Below, piece by piece: positions 27,501 to 36,409 of a stretch of 64,000 bases of DNA. Within the stretch, counting starts at the first letter, position 1, and the number at the start of each line of letters is the position of its first letter. The notes beneath the pieces were generated by a model. The model was not told the origin of the DNA and searched no databases. It saw nothing but the letters and a program-made list of their open reading frames with translations. This stretch comes from a virus: positions 27,315-91,314 of IMG/VR virus record IMGVR_UViG_3300042892_002114, one strand, 5' to 3'. The position numbers and the translations under genes are program-made.

Positions 27501-29206
27501 TACCCATCCATTGAAGTTTCAATGTTGTCTATTTCCGTGTTAGCGTCTGTACGTTCTTTTATATAAAACTGATCGTCTGGATTGCTATCAAGTTTGGTTG
27601 TAAAATATTCTATGTCGCCTTGCAATTTTTCAATTTGAGACTTTTTTGTATCAAATGCGGAAACTCTTAAAGTTGCTGATGAGAAATTTACAAAGTTTTC
27701 AAATTTTCTGTAATTTGTATTATCAACAATGGTATCAAACGGAACACTTATCTTGGAAACCATTTCGCTGTACGCACTGCCGGTTTGGTTTATCAATTGT
27801 TCCATTGATAAAGCTTCTGTAGCATTACCCTGACTCTCAATCCTAACCAAAAAATTTGGACCCTTTAACCGAATCGTTTGTATATTTGGTTTGGTAAAAT
27901 AGTATAAATTCTGAACTATAGGAAGAAATCCAAAGTTGTTCGAGATCCACAGATCATCTCCAACTGATATTGACGATGGTAAAGGATCGCTCAGTTTTAA
28001 TACCAACTTATCGTAAAATCTTGGATCGGCGGTGGAAACCACCTTTTTATTGAGAATGGAATATTTTTTATCTCCGTCAAAATTTACATAATTCTTAAAA
28101 TATCCGGACAAATATATGTTGTGCTTTGCCTCTATAACATAAATTTCCGGATAAAAAATGAGATTATAATAGATATACCCAAGAAATTCTAGTATAGAGT
28201 TATAATCGTCCGGCTTCCTGTTGGTTATTCTGTTGAGTTCTTGATCAACTACAAATCTGAATATGCTATAATAGTAGTCGCGTACATCTTGAAAATTGGT
28301 ACCGGACTCATAATTCTGATATAACCAGTTTTTGAATTGGTCATATATTCCAAGAATATCATTTGTAGAAATTTCTCCACTGTTGCGAATGTTACCCTTC
28401 TTCACGCCATAGAACATGTCGGTCAGAAGATTTATAGCATCAATATCATTACCAGATTCCGATTCTCTGCTGTTCAATCCGTAATTATACTTAAAGCTTG
28501 CGGCGGCATTTAAATATTGATTTTTCGCCGCGTAATATAAATTGTATATTGGTGGAGAAGAAATAGAATCTGTAAGAGACTCTGCGATTTCCTTAATTTG
28601 AAATTGATAATTTAAGAATACATTAAATTCATCAACGGTGTTTGATCGTATTCCTTTTAGAGTCTTGGGAATTATTGCTATTTCAGTTCTTGATGTAGAG
28701 ATTGTATCTATTATCAGCTTTTCGTCCGAACCGGATTCTGTTCCAACCAAATTTCTCAATAATTCTATGGAAACCTTGTAATTTCCATCGGTTATTCCCA
28801 CATTGTTCAACTCTTTGGATACATCCAATAAAATAGAACTTGTTAAAACGGAACCGGATGTATTTGTTGAATCGGTTGTTTCGGAATAATCTGGCGTCGA
28901 ATCTATAATAGGAAGAGTACTATTAAACTTCTCGTATGAATAAGTAACATATTTGTTGGTTACATCATAATATGACTGAGTATTTTTTGTATACGATCCG
29001 GACGACATGATCACGGATGCAGTTACTTGAGACTCATCAAAATTGAATACTGAGATCTTTATTATGTCCTTATCCGACTCCCCAAACGGAAAATTAACAT
29101 AAGTTTGATTCTCGGTATAAAACTTCAAATCTTTTTCAGAAAAAGTAGAACCAACATTCAAAGAAGATGTGGATTGTGTTCTATATTTTATATCTGTAAG
29201 TTTCAT
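24527..29206 (-). CDS. Very large baseplate/tail structural protein with LamG-like domain
   Basis: 1559 residues, the largest product here. The central part (SLGWEAEI ... QIIWKRILNTLPYIYKTKGT, SLLSCFGIPKNIIKIKEYGG) resembles tail-protein-I-like baseplate proteins that carry fibres. Residues ~785-960 form a LamG/concanavalin-like jelly roll ending in FFGNIDEIKIWESPISDSVF. The C-terminal ~300 residues are beta-rich with repeated YYSGSV/GTFTYSGG-type strands. It overlaps the 73-residue gene by 4 nt. Probably a baseplate wedge or fibre-attachment protein with a carbohydrate-binding insert. Confidence 0.7.
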   Translation of the reverse strand: MKLTDIKYRTQSTSSLNVGSTFSEKDLKFYTENQTYVNFPFGESDKDIIKISVFNFDESQVTASVIMSSGSYTKNTQSYYDVTNKYVTYSYEKFNSTLPIIDSTPDYSETTDSTNTSGSVLTSSILLDVSKELNNVGITDGNYKVSIELLRNLVGTESGSDEKLIIDTISTSRTEIAIIPKTLKGIRSNTVDEFNVFLNYQFQIKEIAESLTDSISSPPIYNLYYAAKNQYLNAAASFKYNYGLNSRESESGNDIDAINLLTDMFYGVKKGNIRNSGEISTNDILGIYDQFKNWLYQNYESGTNFQDVRDYYYSIFRFVVDQELNRITNRKPDDYNSILEFLGYIYYNLIFYPEIYVIEAKHNIYLSGYFKNYVNFDGDKKYSILNKKVVSTADPRFYDKLVLKLSDPLPSSISVGDDLWISNNFGFLPIVQNLYYFTKPNIQTIRLKGPNFLVRIESQGNATEALSMEQLINQTGSAYSEMVSKISVPFDTIVDNTNYRKFENFVNFSSATLRVSAFDTKKSQIEKLQGDIEYFTTKLDSNPDDQFYIKERTDANTEIDNIETSMDGYEKFLYNNPVWYTEHIGSSSLYDRSNGNSLINNLPQFMVEESDANIDYIKFVGMVGHFFDNLSLSIKQITEKNNYSNSSNYGISVDIVEDMLASLGWEAEISKENLPLLLSSFNQNDFDIGTELYNQTRQLSEEQRNQIIWKRILNTLPYIYKTKGTEASLSSLLSCFGIPKNIIKIKEYGGIHNIHNLQDTSEYVIDEVKYEPYFGGNSEYFKVNWTGSAQTLEFNFAFDKTNTSEEGHVFRLAECPGSWLLGVYRDKGLDWGKLFFSLDDGSGSVKTIMTNKAPVFDGNTYHAMLRRHDASQEFSVYNFTPSQIDQYPIKYDVQLQRAEDSRITFFATASQYLSGSCNTQFRSGSHVYIGNYNQNTASLNIDPEAFFGNIDEIKIWESPISDSVFENHTLHQNAYDMNSPVNMISDNLLRISFERPLELHAPSNSTTLNNLSFRSDFPTFDAVNFPENNIPLKQVTECDPTNGPGFPWQFTRKDSRQTVKLPDYGAGKFGSNKINYVEQELISSLSSTERSSLQSSELVGMGSNRLGIFFSPSEIQNTEIIKFFGNYPLSELIGDPSYVYASSYTRFEKFRQIFYDQGFGAIDYQLFMNVVRFYFDKAMFKYIKSVVPARANLVDGILIEPSILERPKIQLKPMVQETIQQKESHIEVNRGIAGTQVPKFEDTLVTKNEGTSILSDVNQIFFPTDEDQYGFGVYSDNGVTYYNGEYYRADVIKVKKQYQVYNKYNLPSSSFNDREINVNLNGTVQTMSSSYYKINMAKLPELTSYITTISYEDIYYSGSVSFVPSSIGLPTSFTVSSAHSLNGTILSGSVWGSTGNGVISSPGISITADYVSAYPMIYTGTFTYSGGTYHFVGSIFGGVPATLNLAKYNTTFLSSGTGPVTDDFKYRTSGTFFGSLSSGIDYKKTLSMEYYPQNAELLNGYFNNHHKYGKRQFSLKEINSYDNSKVRFKWKKHSQNKKTTVDVTTGLLNNSEPIETKTV

Positions 29207-29424
29207 AGTTCTTTGAATGTAACATCATATTTTGTTTCTACTTTGATTGGATCATACACAACATTCTGTAAAGGAATGGTTATCGAGGATGAATACAACT
29301 GGCCACTAACATTTTGTATAATCAAATTACCGTATGAATCTATGTTTGGGATTATTGACCCGCTGGAATATAGAGTCTGTATATCATTTTGATTATAACC
29401 TGTCAGATATGGATTTGGTTTCAT
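29203..29424 (-). CDS. Small protein in the structural operon
   Basis: 73 residues, beta-rich (IDSYGNLIIQNVSGQLYSSS), no recognised family. It overlaps both flanking structural genes by 4 nt, so it is translationally coupled to them and is likely a small virion component or assembly factor. Confidence 0.65.
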   Translation of the reverse strand: MKPNPYLTGYNQNDIQTLYSSGSIIPNIDSYGNLIIQNVSGQLYSSSITIPLQNVVYDPIKVETKYDVTFKEL

Positions 29425-30755
29425 CTAGAGATCTTGAATGCGGTTGGAACAGTGAATGTCATTATAGAGCCACTTTGCTCTGAACGAATTTCTACCTTGT
29501 AATATCTTTCTTGAGGAAGACCGGTTGTATCCAACATAAAATAATTTCCATATGAATCAAAACTTAATCTGGTATATTCGTCATATGGCAATACAGAATC
29601 TTCGGTTTCAGCGTCTTTAATAGAATAGAAACTTGAACTTGGTAAATAATACGGAGTCAAATAGTCTGAAAGTTTGTTTGTAAATGTTTTTTGTGGATAA
29701 CGCTTTCTTGAAGTTACATCCATTCTTAAAATAGAACCGTGCTTATATTCTTTAGCAAGGTTCTTCATATTAACAACGGCGTCTCTCAATTGAATTGGGT
29801 CAGCACTACCGGTTTCTATTAACGCATCATTCCAAGCAACATCAATGTATGGAGAATATATTGTATTGGTTTCTTTGGAGAAGAATCTTAATTTCCCATA
29901 ATCAATAGAACTTGATTCATCGCTATGTAATACAATCAATCCGTTATTTTCAATTCCACCTGTTAGCCATGCTTCTACGATTGGGGTTACATCCATACGA
30001 ACATCGCTGGTTTGATAATCAAACGATTGAGTGCAAGCATATCCTCCGGTAACTGGTGCTATATAAGATGAAGTTGCTGGTGGAACATAAGTGTCGTCGC
30101 AATTTGGAAACGGATTATATGGATTGTTGTATGGAAGTTGAGCATATCCAGAACCAGAACCTAGCAAGCTTGCAGAAATCCACCAAACACCACCGCCGCT
30201 ACAATCGGTTAAAGAACCAGTTGTCCATTTTTCAGAGAATCCATCAACAAACTTCCAATTTGCTCCATCCGACGCAGATTGACCATCGTACTTATATCCA
30301 GAACCCATTCCCCAAGATTGAGAAATTGGATATGCAGCAAGTGTGTATTTTACAGGAACTTCTTTAGATTCGCATGTTTTTAGAACAAGATAAAAGCGAG
30401 GATTTACTATCTTGTTACATACTATAGAAGATGATATATCACTCAAATCAAATTGTAATAATGCTCTTGATAATACAGAACCTTGAGTAACTTGACTGGT
30501 TTGGATATATGAACTTGATATAACCTTCGGGTCGGTTGAACCTGAATCAAAGGAAGCGGACATCGAACCGCTTAAAAGTTCAATGCTTGAACTGGTGAAT
30601 GAAATTGGTGTGGAATATGTTCCCTTACTTGAGCAACTAGCATAAGATACCCGTTTTTCCACTTCAATAATTTCGTCCAACCCCATGTTCTTGAACATAT
30701 ATGACGGATCGTTGCTGATGGTGGTGTCTTTGGTTGGATATAAAAAGTAATGCAT
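29421..30755 (-). CDS. Structural protein with DNRLRE-like beta domain
   Basis: 444 residues. The opening (FLYPTKDTTISNDP ... SRALLQFDLSDISSSI) and the later VRMDVTPIVEAWLTGGIENNGLIVL plus YGKLRFFSKETNT follow the DNRLRE/CBM-like pattern seen in surface and tail proteins. The Cys and Trp content is high for a virion protein. The C-terminal ~110 residues form a separate beta domain. Probably a baseplate-periphery or fibre-connector protein. Confidence 0.65.
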   Translation of the reverse strand: MHYFLYPTKDTTISNDPSYMFKNMGLDEIIEVEKRVSYASCSSKGTYSTPISFTSSSIELLSGSMSASFDSGSTDPKVISSSYIQTSQVTQGSVLSRALLQFDLSDISSSIVCNKIVNPRFYLVLKTCESKEVPVKYTLAAYPISQSWGMGSGYKYDGQSASDGANWKFVDGFSEKWTTGSLTDCSGGGVWWISASLLGSGSGYAQLPYNNPYNPFPNCDDTYVPPATSSYIAPVTGGYACTQSFDYQTSDVRMDVTPIVEAWLTGGIENNGLIVLHSDESSSIDYGKLRFFSKETNTIYSPYIDVAWNDALIETGSADPIQLRDAVVNMKNLAKEYKHGSILRMDVTSRKRYPQKTFTNKLSDYLTPYYLPSSSFYSIKDAETEDSVLPYDEYTRLSFDSYGNYFMLDTTGLPQERYYKVEIRSEQSGSIMTFTVPTAFKISR

Positions 30756-30772
30756 ATACTATGTTCTTTACA

Positions 30773-30783
30773 TTATAAATATA
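30773..30783 (-). promoter_or_regulatory. ATATTTAT element upstream of the DNRLRE-like gene
   Basis: Coding-strand TATATTTATAA lies about 18 nt upstream of ATG 30755. Confidence 0.4.
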
Positions 30784-30811
30784 CTCCCCAACCAATAAAT
30801 TGAGCCTATAT

Positions 30812-32767
30812 TTATGCCACTCTGCCTACAATGTCTTTTGTGGGAAATCTTACTTCAAATATCGAAGGATCAATTGATGGATATACCACCTTGTCTAATG
30901 TAGCTTTGACTATATCATATTCATATGGAGAATAATCACCATCTCGCAATGTTAAATTTTTGATTTTCAATGAAGAAACGGATTGCACTCCATCAATCTT
31001 GGCAATCTCCAGCTCAAGGCGACTCAAATTAATTGGTTGGCAAAACTGAATATTGTTGATGTCAAAGAATTGTTGAACCAAAGTCAAACAATTTGCCAAC
31101 ACTTCTCGCTTATTATAATTTTTATAAGCAATGATAGTGAAGTCCACTCCGATATTTATTATATATCCATCCAATAGATTTACACTGTCTGTCAACATAC
31201 GATATTGATTGAGATAGTTCTTGAGATTTTGACGAATGGCTTCGTTTGTATTTATCAAACGTTGGTTCGTATCATAACCAAGCAAATATAGATTGATGGC
31301 CGACTGGTTGTTCTGGTTGATATTCTTACGATTTGTATTTTCAGGACCAAGTGAGCTTGTAGAAAGTTGATTTGGAAATGCCTGTATATTTGGTAAATCC
31401 AAGTTAGTATCTGCAACAGCATACGCCTTGGCAACAGAACCAAACTTTGACGGCATTGAATATGTTCTTACAACATAATCTTTTTGAGTAACTGCTCTAC
31501 CTTGTGCAGAAAAACTTGATAATGCATTGTTGCGAATTTCATCATTGGTTTCCGAACCGCGACCGCCAGAAGCTGGAACCGGGTTATTTACTTTTACAGA
31601 ACGTCTGACCAAATTTGTAAGTCCCTGATCAAACACAGGTAATTCTGTGATATCTCCGAAGAATTCAACGTTGGTAATGTTCTTTATAGTATTGGCATTA
31701 ACATTGCTTTCCAATCCACCACCTGTGATATAACGAATGGTCAATGTTGTGTTGCTCGGAGCTTGTCCAAATGCCCTAGACGACAGAAAATTTGCTGGGT
31801 CGTAGTTTATGCTCTCATTTCTGAATGTGTTTGGTTTTCCAACCGTATATACGTTTGGAACAATGATTTCGTCGTCGGAGATATTTGTACCAGACCCAAA
31901 CTCCAAGAATGTTGTATTGTCGGCTTGTACACCGGTAACAAACCGTTTAGATGTTCTTAAATACTTTAGTAAGAACGGAACGGTGTCTCTGTGTGAAGAA
32001 AGTGACATATCGTTTTTGTATATATTCTCACTTTCAATTGGCACCAAATCTTGTGCAAGATAATCTGTTTCATGCCACCGATTTCCGTCAGAATCATATA
32101 CATCAAAAACTTCAATGATATTTGTTTCAGATAGATATATTTTATAAAATGGAGATGGTGCTGATATGCTCACAGTTTTGCTTATCAATTGACCAGAAAA
32201 TGCTTCAGCGGACTTTTTTAATACATAAAATTCTGGCTGACTAGCAGCGTTGCGTTGATATACAGAAACTTCAAGCGGATCGTTCTGGGTATCTACAGTA
32301 AAGTCTACTGGTACACTAGTCAAAAATGAAACTCCGGAATCGCTAGTAGCGGACATACCGGGTTTTATGATTTGAGCATAACTCATATCCGGAACAATGC
32401 TACCGTCTTCTGAAATTTTTGATGGCACCAATTGATATACATCAAAATTTGTTACGCTTGGAGCGGTTGGTTTTGACTTGTAACTCAAAGAACGAGCAGA
32501 ATCAATAATATTCTGACGCTCTTCTGAATTTACCAACATAGATTCTTTGAATTGATAGTCTATATAATATGATAATACGTCACCAACATAAGCCGCCATT
32601 TCAATATACATCATGCCAGGTGAAGCATCGCTAAAATCCTTGTATGTGTTTGGATAATATGTTTTAGAAAAATCAATCAAAGACTGCTTCAATTGCGAGA
32701 AGTCCTTGCTTAGATACTTAACATCTCTTTTTCCAGGTTGAAAGGATTTTGGTGTGTCTAAAATCAT
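30812..32767 (-). CDS. Baseplate wedge protein, gp6/baseplate-J-like
   Basis: 651 residues, similar in length to T4 gp6 (660). The N-terminus (SLIDFSKTYYPNTYKDFSD, MMYIEMAAYVGDVLSYYIDY) and the central FLEFGSGTNISDDEIIVPN and TNDEIRNNALSSFSAQGRAVT are typical of gp6-like/baseplate J proteins of environmental T4-like phages. gp6 forms the inner ring of the wedge around the hub. Its start overlaps the gp25-like gene by 4 nt, the canonical 25-6 order. Confidence 0.88.
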   Translation of the reverse strand: MILDTPKSFQPGKRDVKYLSKDFSQLKQSLIDFSKTYYPNTYKDFSDASPGMMYIEMAAYVGDVLSYYIDYQFKESMLVNSEERQNIIDSARSLSYKSKPTAPSVTNFDVYQLVPSKISEDGSIVPDMSYAQIIKPGMSATSDSGVSFLTSVPVDFTVDTQNDPLEVSVYQRNAASQPEFYVLKKSAEAFSGQLISKTVSISAPSPFYKIYLSETNIIEVFDVYDSDGNRWHETDYLAQDLVPIESENIYKNDMSLSSHRDTVPFLLKYLRTSKRFVTGVQADNTTFLEFGSGTNISDDEIIVPNVYTVGKPNTFRNESINYDPANFLSSRAFGQAPSNTTLTIRYITGGGLESNVNANTIKNITNVEFFGDITELPVFDQGLTNLVRRSVKVNNPVPASGGRGSETNDEIRNNALSSFSAQGRAVTQKDYVVRTYSMPSKFGSVAKAYAVADTNLDLPNIQAFPNQLSTSSLGPENTNRKNINQNNQSAINLYLLGYDTNQRLINTNEAIRQNLKNYLNQYRMLTDSVNLLDGYIINIGVDFTIIAYKNYNKREVLANCLTLVQQFFDINNIQFCQPINLSRLELEIAKIDGVQSVSSLKIKNLTLRDGDYSPYEYDIVKATLDKVVYPSIDPSIFEVRFPTKDIVGRVA

Positions 32768-33168
32768 ATATTATTTGTGTTCATTCCCACTTGCAATGTT
32801 TGTTGGTCAAAAACTCCAATAGATGGAACGGTGAATACAACAGACACATCCAAGCGATTATAATTGTTATCTTTGTTATTCGCCACTGACACAGACTGCA
32901 CATTCACATAACTCATCCATTTGGCAATGTCTCTCCGAATAGTACTATCAATAATTGGAGTCATATCATCTGACATATTCTCAAATAATACATTCCACAA
33001 CCCAGATCCAAAATCTGGGTTCATTCTGCGTTCTCCCTTTTTTGTTTTTAGCAACAAATTTAAGTTGGATTTTACTTGTTCAATTACACTGTAACTTTGG
33101 TTGAAATATCCATGTTGCCCATGAGTGATGGGAAGAACTATACCATAAGTTTGTGTTGCAGTTGCCAT
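32764..33168 (-). CDS. Baseplate wedge protein gp25-like
   Basis: 134 residues, equal to gp25-family size. GYFNQSYSVIEQVKSNLNLL, KKGERRMNPDFGSGLW and SVVFTVP are the family landmarks. gp25 joins wedge to sheath and starts sheath assembly; the fold is lysozyme-like in name only. It is coupled by overlap to the gp6-like gene. Confidence 0.9.
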   Translation of the reverse strand: MATATQTYGIVLPITHGQHGYFNQSYSVIEQVKSNLNLLLKTKKGERRMNPDFGSGLWNVLFENMSDDMTPIIDSTIRRDIAKWMSYVNVQSVSVANNKDNNYNRLDVSVVFTVPSIGVFDQQTLQVGMNTNNI

Positions 33169-33170
33169 CT

Positions 33171-33620
33171 TTAAGCCGGTCTACCAGATTTTGCTTTGGC
33201 GTCAATCGCCTTCATCAATTTGGAATAGTCTCTGGTCATTGCATTTGCTACGGCGGCAACGTCCTTGTTTTCGGCCAACACTTCTTTTGGTAGATTTTTG
33301 ATAGTGTCTATTGCAGATGGAATAGACACAGAACTTTCGTCCGGTATTCCTCCAACCGTCTCGTTCAATATTTGGTTAAATATTGGGTTTGAAGAAAATG
33401 TTCTTGGTGCTTGTACCGGTGCTTTCTTAATCGGCGTCTCGAAAGAAACCGATGGCTTTTTTCTTGGTGCAGCAGGTATAGTTGGTTCTTTTTCTTCGGT
33501 AATAACCGGTTGGGCGGTGATTCGCTCGGCCAATACTTCCATTAGATATTGAGGAAGAGCATTATTGATCTCTTCTCGCACAACCGTTCTTATAATTTCT
33601 ACCAGTTCTTTCTTGTTCAT
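33171..33620 (-). CDS. Hypothetical protein with helical N-terminus and Pro-rich centre
   Basis: 149 residues. The N-terminus (KKELVEIIRTVVREEINNAL) is a charged amphipathic helix, the centre a Pro/Lys-rich linker (EEKEPTIPAAPRKKPS), the end helical. It stands directly before the gp25-like gene, so it may be a baseplate chaperone or small tail protein. No family recognised. Confidence 0.6.
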   Translation of the reverse strand: MNKKELVEIIRTVVREEINNALPQYLMEVLAERITAQPVITEEKEPTIPAAPRKKPSVSFETPIKKAPVQAPRTFSSNPIFNQILNETVGGIPDESSVSIPSAIDTIKNLPKEVLAENKDVAAVANAMTRDYSKLMKAIDAKAKSGRPA

Positions 33621-33634
33621 ATATATGATTCCTT

Positions 33635-33646
33635 ATATAAATATAA
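33635..33646 (-). promoter_or_regulatory. ATATTTAT element before the gp25/gp6-like operon
   Basis: Coding-strand TTATATTTATAT lies about 15-20 nt upstream of ATG 33620, heading the wedge operon. Confidence 0.4.
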
Positions 33647-33660
33647 TGTGTTTTTGATAA

Positions 33661-34557
33661 TTATCCCGATGGTGGGAAACTGAATGCACTTATTTTATCA
33701 TTCGTGAATGATGTAGCGCCTGAAAGTGTATTGTTTATTGGGGTAGATACCGCCGATAGATTAAGATTTGCGGTTCCACCCGAAGTATTTTCCGACACAA
33801 TACCCGAAACGCCGTCTTGAACATCGATGGTCGCACCAGATGTTGCATTTTGGATATTTCCTTGTATTCCTTGCATTTGATCCTGTAGTTTAGATATACC
33901 AGTCTGGTCCATTGCACCGTTTACCGCATCACCAACCTGGTTTTTCAAATCTCCAACCGCCTGATCTACCATATCCTCAACCAATGACTTTAATATTGCA
34001 CCGGGATTTCCGGAAGATAGTGCGGAAATTATCGCAATCGCCCCACCTACCATTGCCATGTTTATTTTAAGACCCGGTGCAAATGGCGGAACTATAGTTG
34101 TGTATTTTGTAATTTTGTCGGCAATAAACTTTGGTCCGGCACCAAGAAGAATACCGGCTTTATCCAAACCTGGAAAGCTTGGCATGTTTGGCAAATTCAA
34201 ACTTGGAAGCGGTGGCAATGATGCTGCAAAATTTGGAAGAGATGTTGATAATCCCATGGTACCTGCGACACCCGACAGAGAAGTTGGACCCCCGAACGCC
34301 GCCGATATACCACCAATCGTCGTGGGAGCCCCAAAACTTGAAACAGCCCCCGACAATGTTTTTGGAACCCCGCCAATTGTTGAGGAAATTCCCGAAACAG
34401 ATGCAATGGAAGATAAAGAAGAACCCGCTCCAATAGATATTGTGGGAGATTTTAACATCGACAAACCGGTGGATGTCACGCCGTTTGTCATAGCCGATAG
34501 AGACGTTGGTGGACTGGAAGACACAGTCGGTGCAGAAAATAATGGAATGTCTGGCAT
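33661..34557 (-). CDS. Gly/Ser/Ala/Pro-rich structural protein with hydrophobic segment
   Basis: 298 residues. The first ~110 are low-complexity repeats (GGISAAFGGPTSLSGVAGTM and similar). A hydrophobic stretch near 165-180 (MAMVGGAIAIISALSSG) could cross or insert in a membrane. The tail is Asn/Ser-rich. It lies between spike-like and gp25-like genes. The repeats suggest a flexible tail-tip or tape-like part, but no homology is recognised. Confidence 0.55.
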   Translation of the reverse strand: MPDIPLFSAPTVSSSPPTSLSAMTNGVTSTGLSMLKSPTISIGAGSSLSSIASVSGISSTIGGVPKTLSGAVSSFGAPTTIGGISAAFGGPTSLSGVAGTMGLSTSLPNFAASLPPLPSLNLPNMPSFPGLDKAGILLGAGPKFIADKITKYTTIVPPFAPGLKINMAMVGGAIAIISALSSGNPGAILKSLVEDMVDQAVGDLKNQVGDAVNGAMDQTGISKLQDQMQGIQGNIQNATSGATIDVQDGVSGIVSENTSGGTANLNLSAVSTPINNTLSGATSFTNDKISAFSFPPSG

Positions 34558-34560
34558 ATG

Positions 34561-35988
34561 TTAATCTACCCCCCCAGCAACGAACACTCTACCACTCATG
34601 AGTGAACTCAATTGAGAGCGAAGAGCCAGCAAACTGATCTGGGATGCTTGTAGAGACAGCAATTGCTCCGCCCACAATACTGACGCGGGTGGTAATATAG
34701 GAAGTAGGGTTGGGCCAGTTTTGGTCAAATGTAAGTGAGTCTGTAGGGCCATTAGGACTTGAATTTGTGTATTGACATTCAATAACATCCAATCGCACAT
34801 TGAATACATCCAAGCCACCGTACTTCTTCCTAACAAAGCGGGTTCATATGTTTTTCCATGATCTCCCAAATATATCTTAGGAGAATTTATTGTCGCCGTC
34901 TTTAATGCGGTGAGTGTCATTCTATTAACACATGATATAGAAATTGCGTCGTCACTTGTCATTCCAATGTTTTTCTTAGAGAAGAAAAACATTTCATTGG
35001 ATTTGGAAGAAAGCACCAACCTATCGCTGTTTATTACGATCTGATCACCGTCCAGTTTTGGTAAACCCACCGGTTTGTTTCCACGTATTATTGCGTTCGT
35101 TGTCGTGGGTTGAAATTTTGAAACAGTTTTGCCAGAAGTAATGTGTACGGAAGATCCATCTTTATTTATATCTTCTTCTGTATATCCCTTTGCGGTAAAT
35201 CCTTCTGGATTTTTAATTGGTGCTTGACGGTTACGCAGCAGAATCATCGGATTACCACCTCCGTCAGCGTAATCATCTTTTCCATTGTCATTTCCCCTAA
35301 CACCGTCATATGCTCCAAATCTTATAGAAGATCCAAATCTTGATTCTAGTATAGTATCTCCTTCATATCTTTTAATAGAGCGAATCTTTGGATTAAATTT
35401 AAAATAGTTTCCCAATACTCCTGTATAATTTTCCCCACCAAAAAAATTCATAGTAGATTTTGGACCTGTGTATGGTTCTCCGTTGTTGTATTCATCTGTA
35501 TTTTGATCTACCCAACCAGACACACGCTCAGTTATAAAACTTGCATTGCTATTCACAACCGATTTGAAGTTTAATTTACGAGAATAGAAATAGCTTTCCA
35601 TATATCTTCCAACAATCACCATTTCATTCATCAACGGCCACTCGGTTATACCAGTATTTTCAATTGGATATGCCCAACCAAGTTGTTCTTTATCTTTACC
35701 TCTTTCACTGTTCAAGAATCTAAATTTTATTGCACCAATTTGACCATAATCATTTGTACCGGAAACAGGTTCACTGCCATCTATGTTCGGTGGAAAATCG
35801 TTTGTATCCAATTCGTCTGTAAATGCAGGGTGTTTATCGTCCAATATAATATCCAGTACTACCGCTTCTTCCAATTCATAGAAATAACTTGTATCAGGTT
35901 TGCGTTCAATAACAAACCTTTTTGAAGCAAGCATGTCATCTTGCTTTATGTTGAGGTCACTTCTGCGTTCTGTTTCTGTGTATGACAT
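34561..35988 (-). CDS. Putative baseplate central spike/hub protein (gp5-like OB fold, no lysozyme)
   Basis: 475 residues. Residues ~80-130 (IGAIKFRFLNSERGKDKEQ, GWAYPIENTGITEWPLMNEM) look like the N-terminal OB fold of gp5-like spikes. The middle carries beta strands (ILRNRQAPIKN, FQPTTTNAIIRG) before a helical C-terminus. The lysozyme domain of T4 gp5 is absent. A one-base TAATG overlap couples it to the gene upstream. The call rests on fold-like motifs and position in the baseplate block. Confidence 0.6.
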   Translation of the reverse strand: MSYTETERRSDLNIKQDDMLASKRFVIERKPDTSYFYELEEAVVLDIILDDKHPAFTDELDTNDFPPNIDGSEPVSGTNDYGQIGAIKFRFLNSERGKDKEQLGWAYPIENTGITEWPLMNEMVIVGRYMESYFYSRKLNFKSVVNSNASFITERVSGWVDQNTDEYNNGEPYTGPKSTMNFFGGENYTGVLGNYFKFNPKIRSIKRYEGDTILESRFGSSIRFGAYDGVRGNDNGKDDYADGGGNPMILLRNRQAPIKNPEGFTAKGYTEEDINKDGSSVHITSGKTVSKFQPTTTNAIIRGNKPVGLPKLDGDQIVINSDRLVLSSKSNEMFFFSKKNIGMTSDDAISISCVNRMTLTALKTATINSPKIYLGDHGKTYEPALLGRSTVAWMYSMCDWMLLNVNTQIQVLMALQTHLHLTKTGPTLLPILPPASVLWAEQLLSLQASQISLLALRSQLSSLMSGRVFVAGGVD

Positions 35989-36368
35989 TATTTAGGTTCT
36001 GCTTTTGATTTTTCTGGAGACTTCATTGTTTTGGCGGTTTCTTCTATAGCCGACATGAGTTGCTTTTTTTCTTCTTCTGTCAATATTGTACCACCACCTT
36101 CGCCGTCCGGTCCAACCTTACCAGACATCAATCGTTGAATAATTGCGGCAAGTTTGATTAGTTGCTCATCATTGCGCACAGACACATCAAAATATTCTTT
36201 GAGCAACGGAACGATTGTAACAGCGTCATTTACAGTCTTGATCATGTCCTTCAAGTCGGTAATCAATATGTCCAACTGATCTTTCTTTTGTTCCGAGTTA
36301 TTTATAATATCTTTACACAAAGAAGCAAAACTTTTTCCCTTGTAAATCTCAAATTCATACGTTTCCAT
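35988..36368 (-). CDS. Hypothetical helical protein, 126 residues
   Basis: Mostly helical and charged (DQLDILITDLKDMIKTVNDA; LTEEEKKQLMSAIEETAKTM), with a flexible Lys/Pro tail. It directly precedes the spike-like gene. A role as a small baseplate or chaperone factor is conceivable; nothing specific is recognised. Confidence 0.6.
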   Translation of the reverse strand: METYEFEIYKGKSFASLCKDIINNSEQKKDQLDILITDLKDMIKTVNDAVTIVPLLKEYFDVSVRNDEQLIKLAAIIQRLMSGKVGPDGEGGGTILTEEEKKQLMSAIEETAKTMKSPEKSKAEPK

Positions 36369-36370
36369 GC

Positions 36371-36380
36371 CTATAAATAG
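36371..36380 (-). promoter_or_regulatory. Variant late-type element (CTATTTATAG)
   Basis: Coding-strand CTATTTATAG, 7 of 8 matches to ATATTTAT, lies 2-4 nt upstream of ATG 36368. Confidence 0.3.
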
Positions 36381-36409
36381 TTATTGAGTGAGTATTTTAA
36401 CGTTGGTTG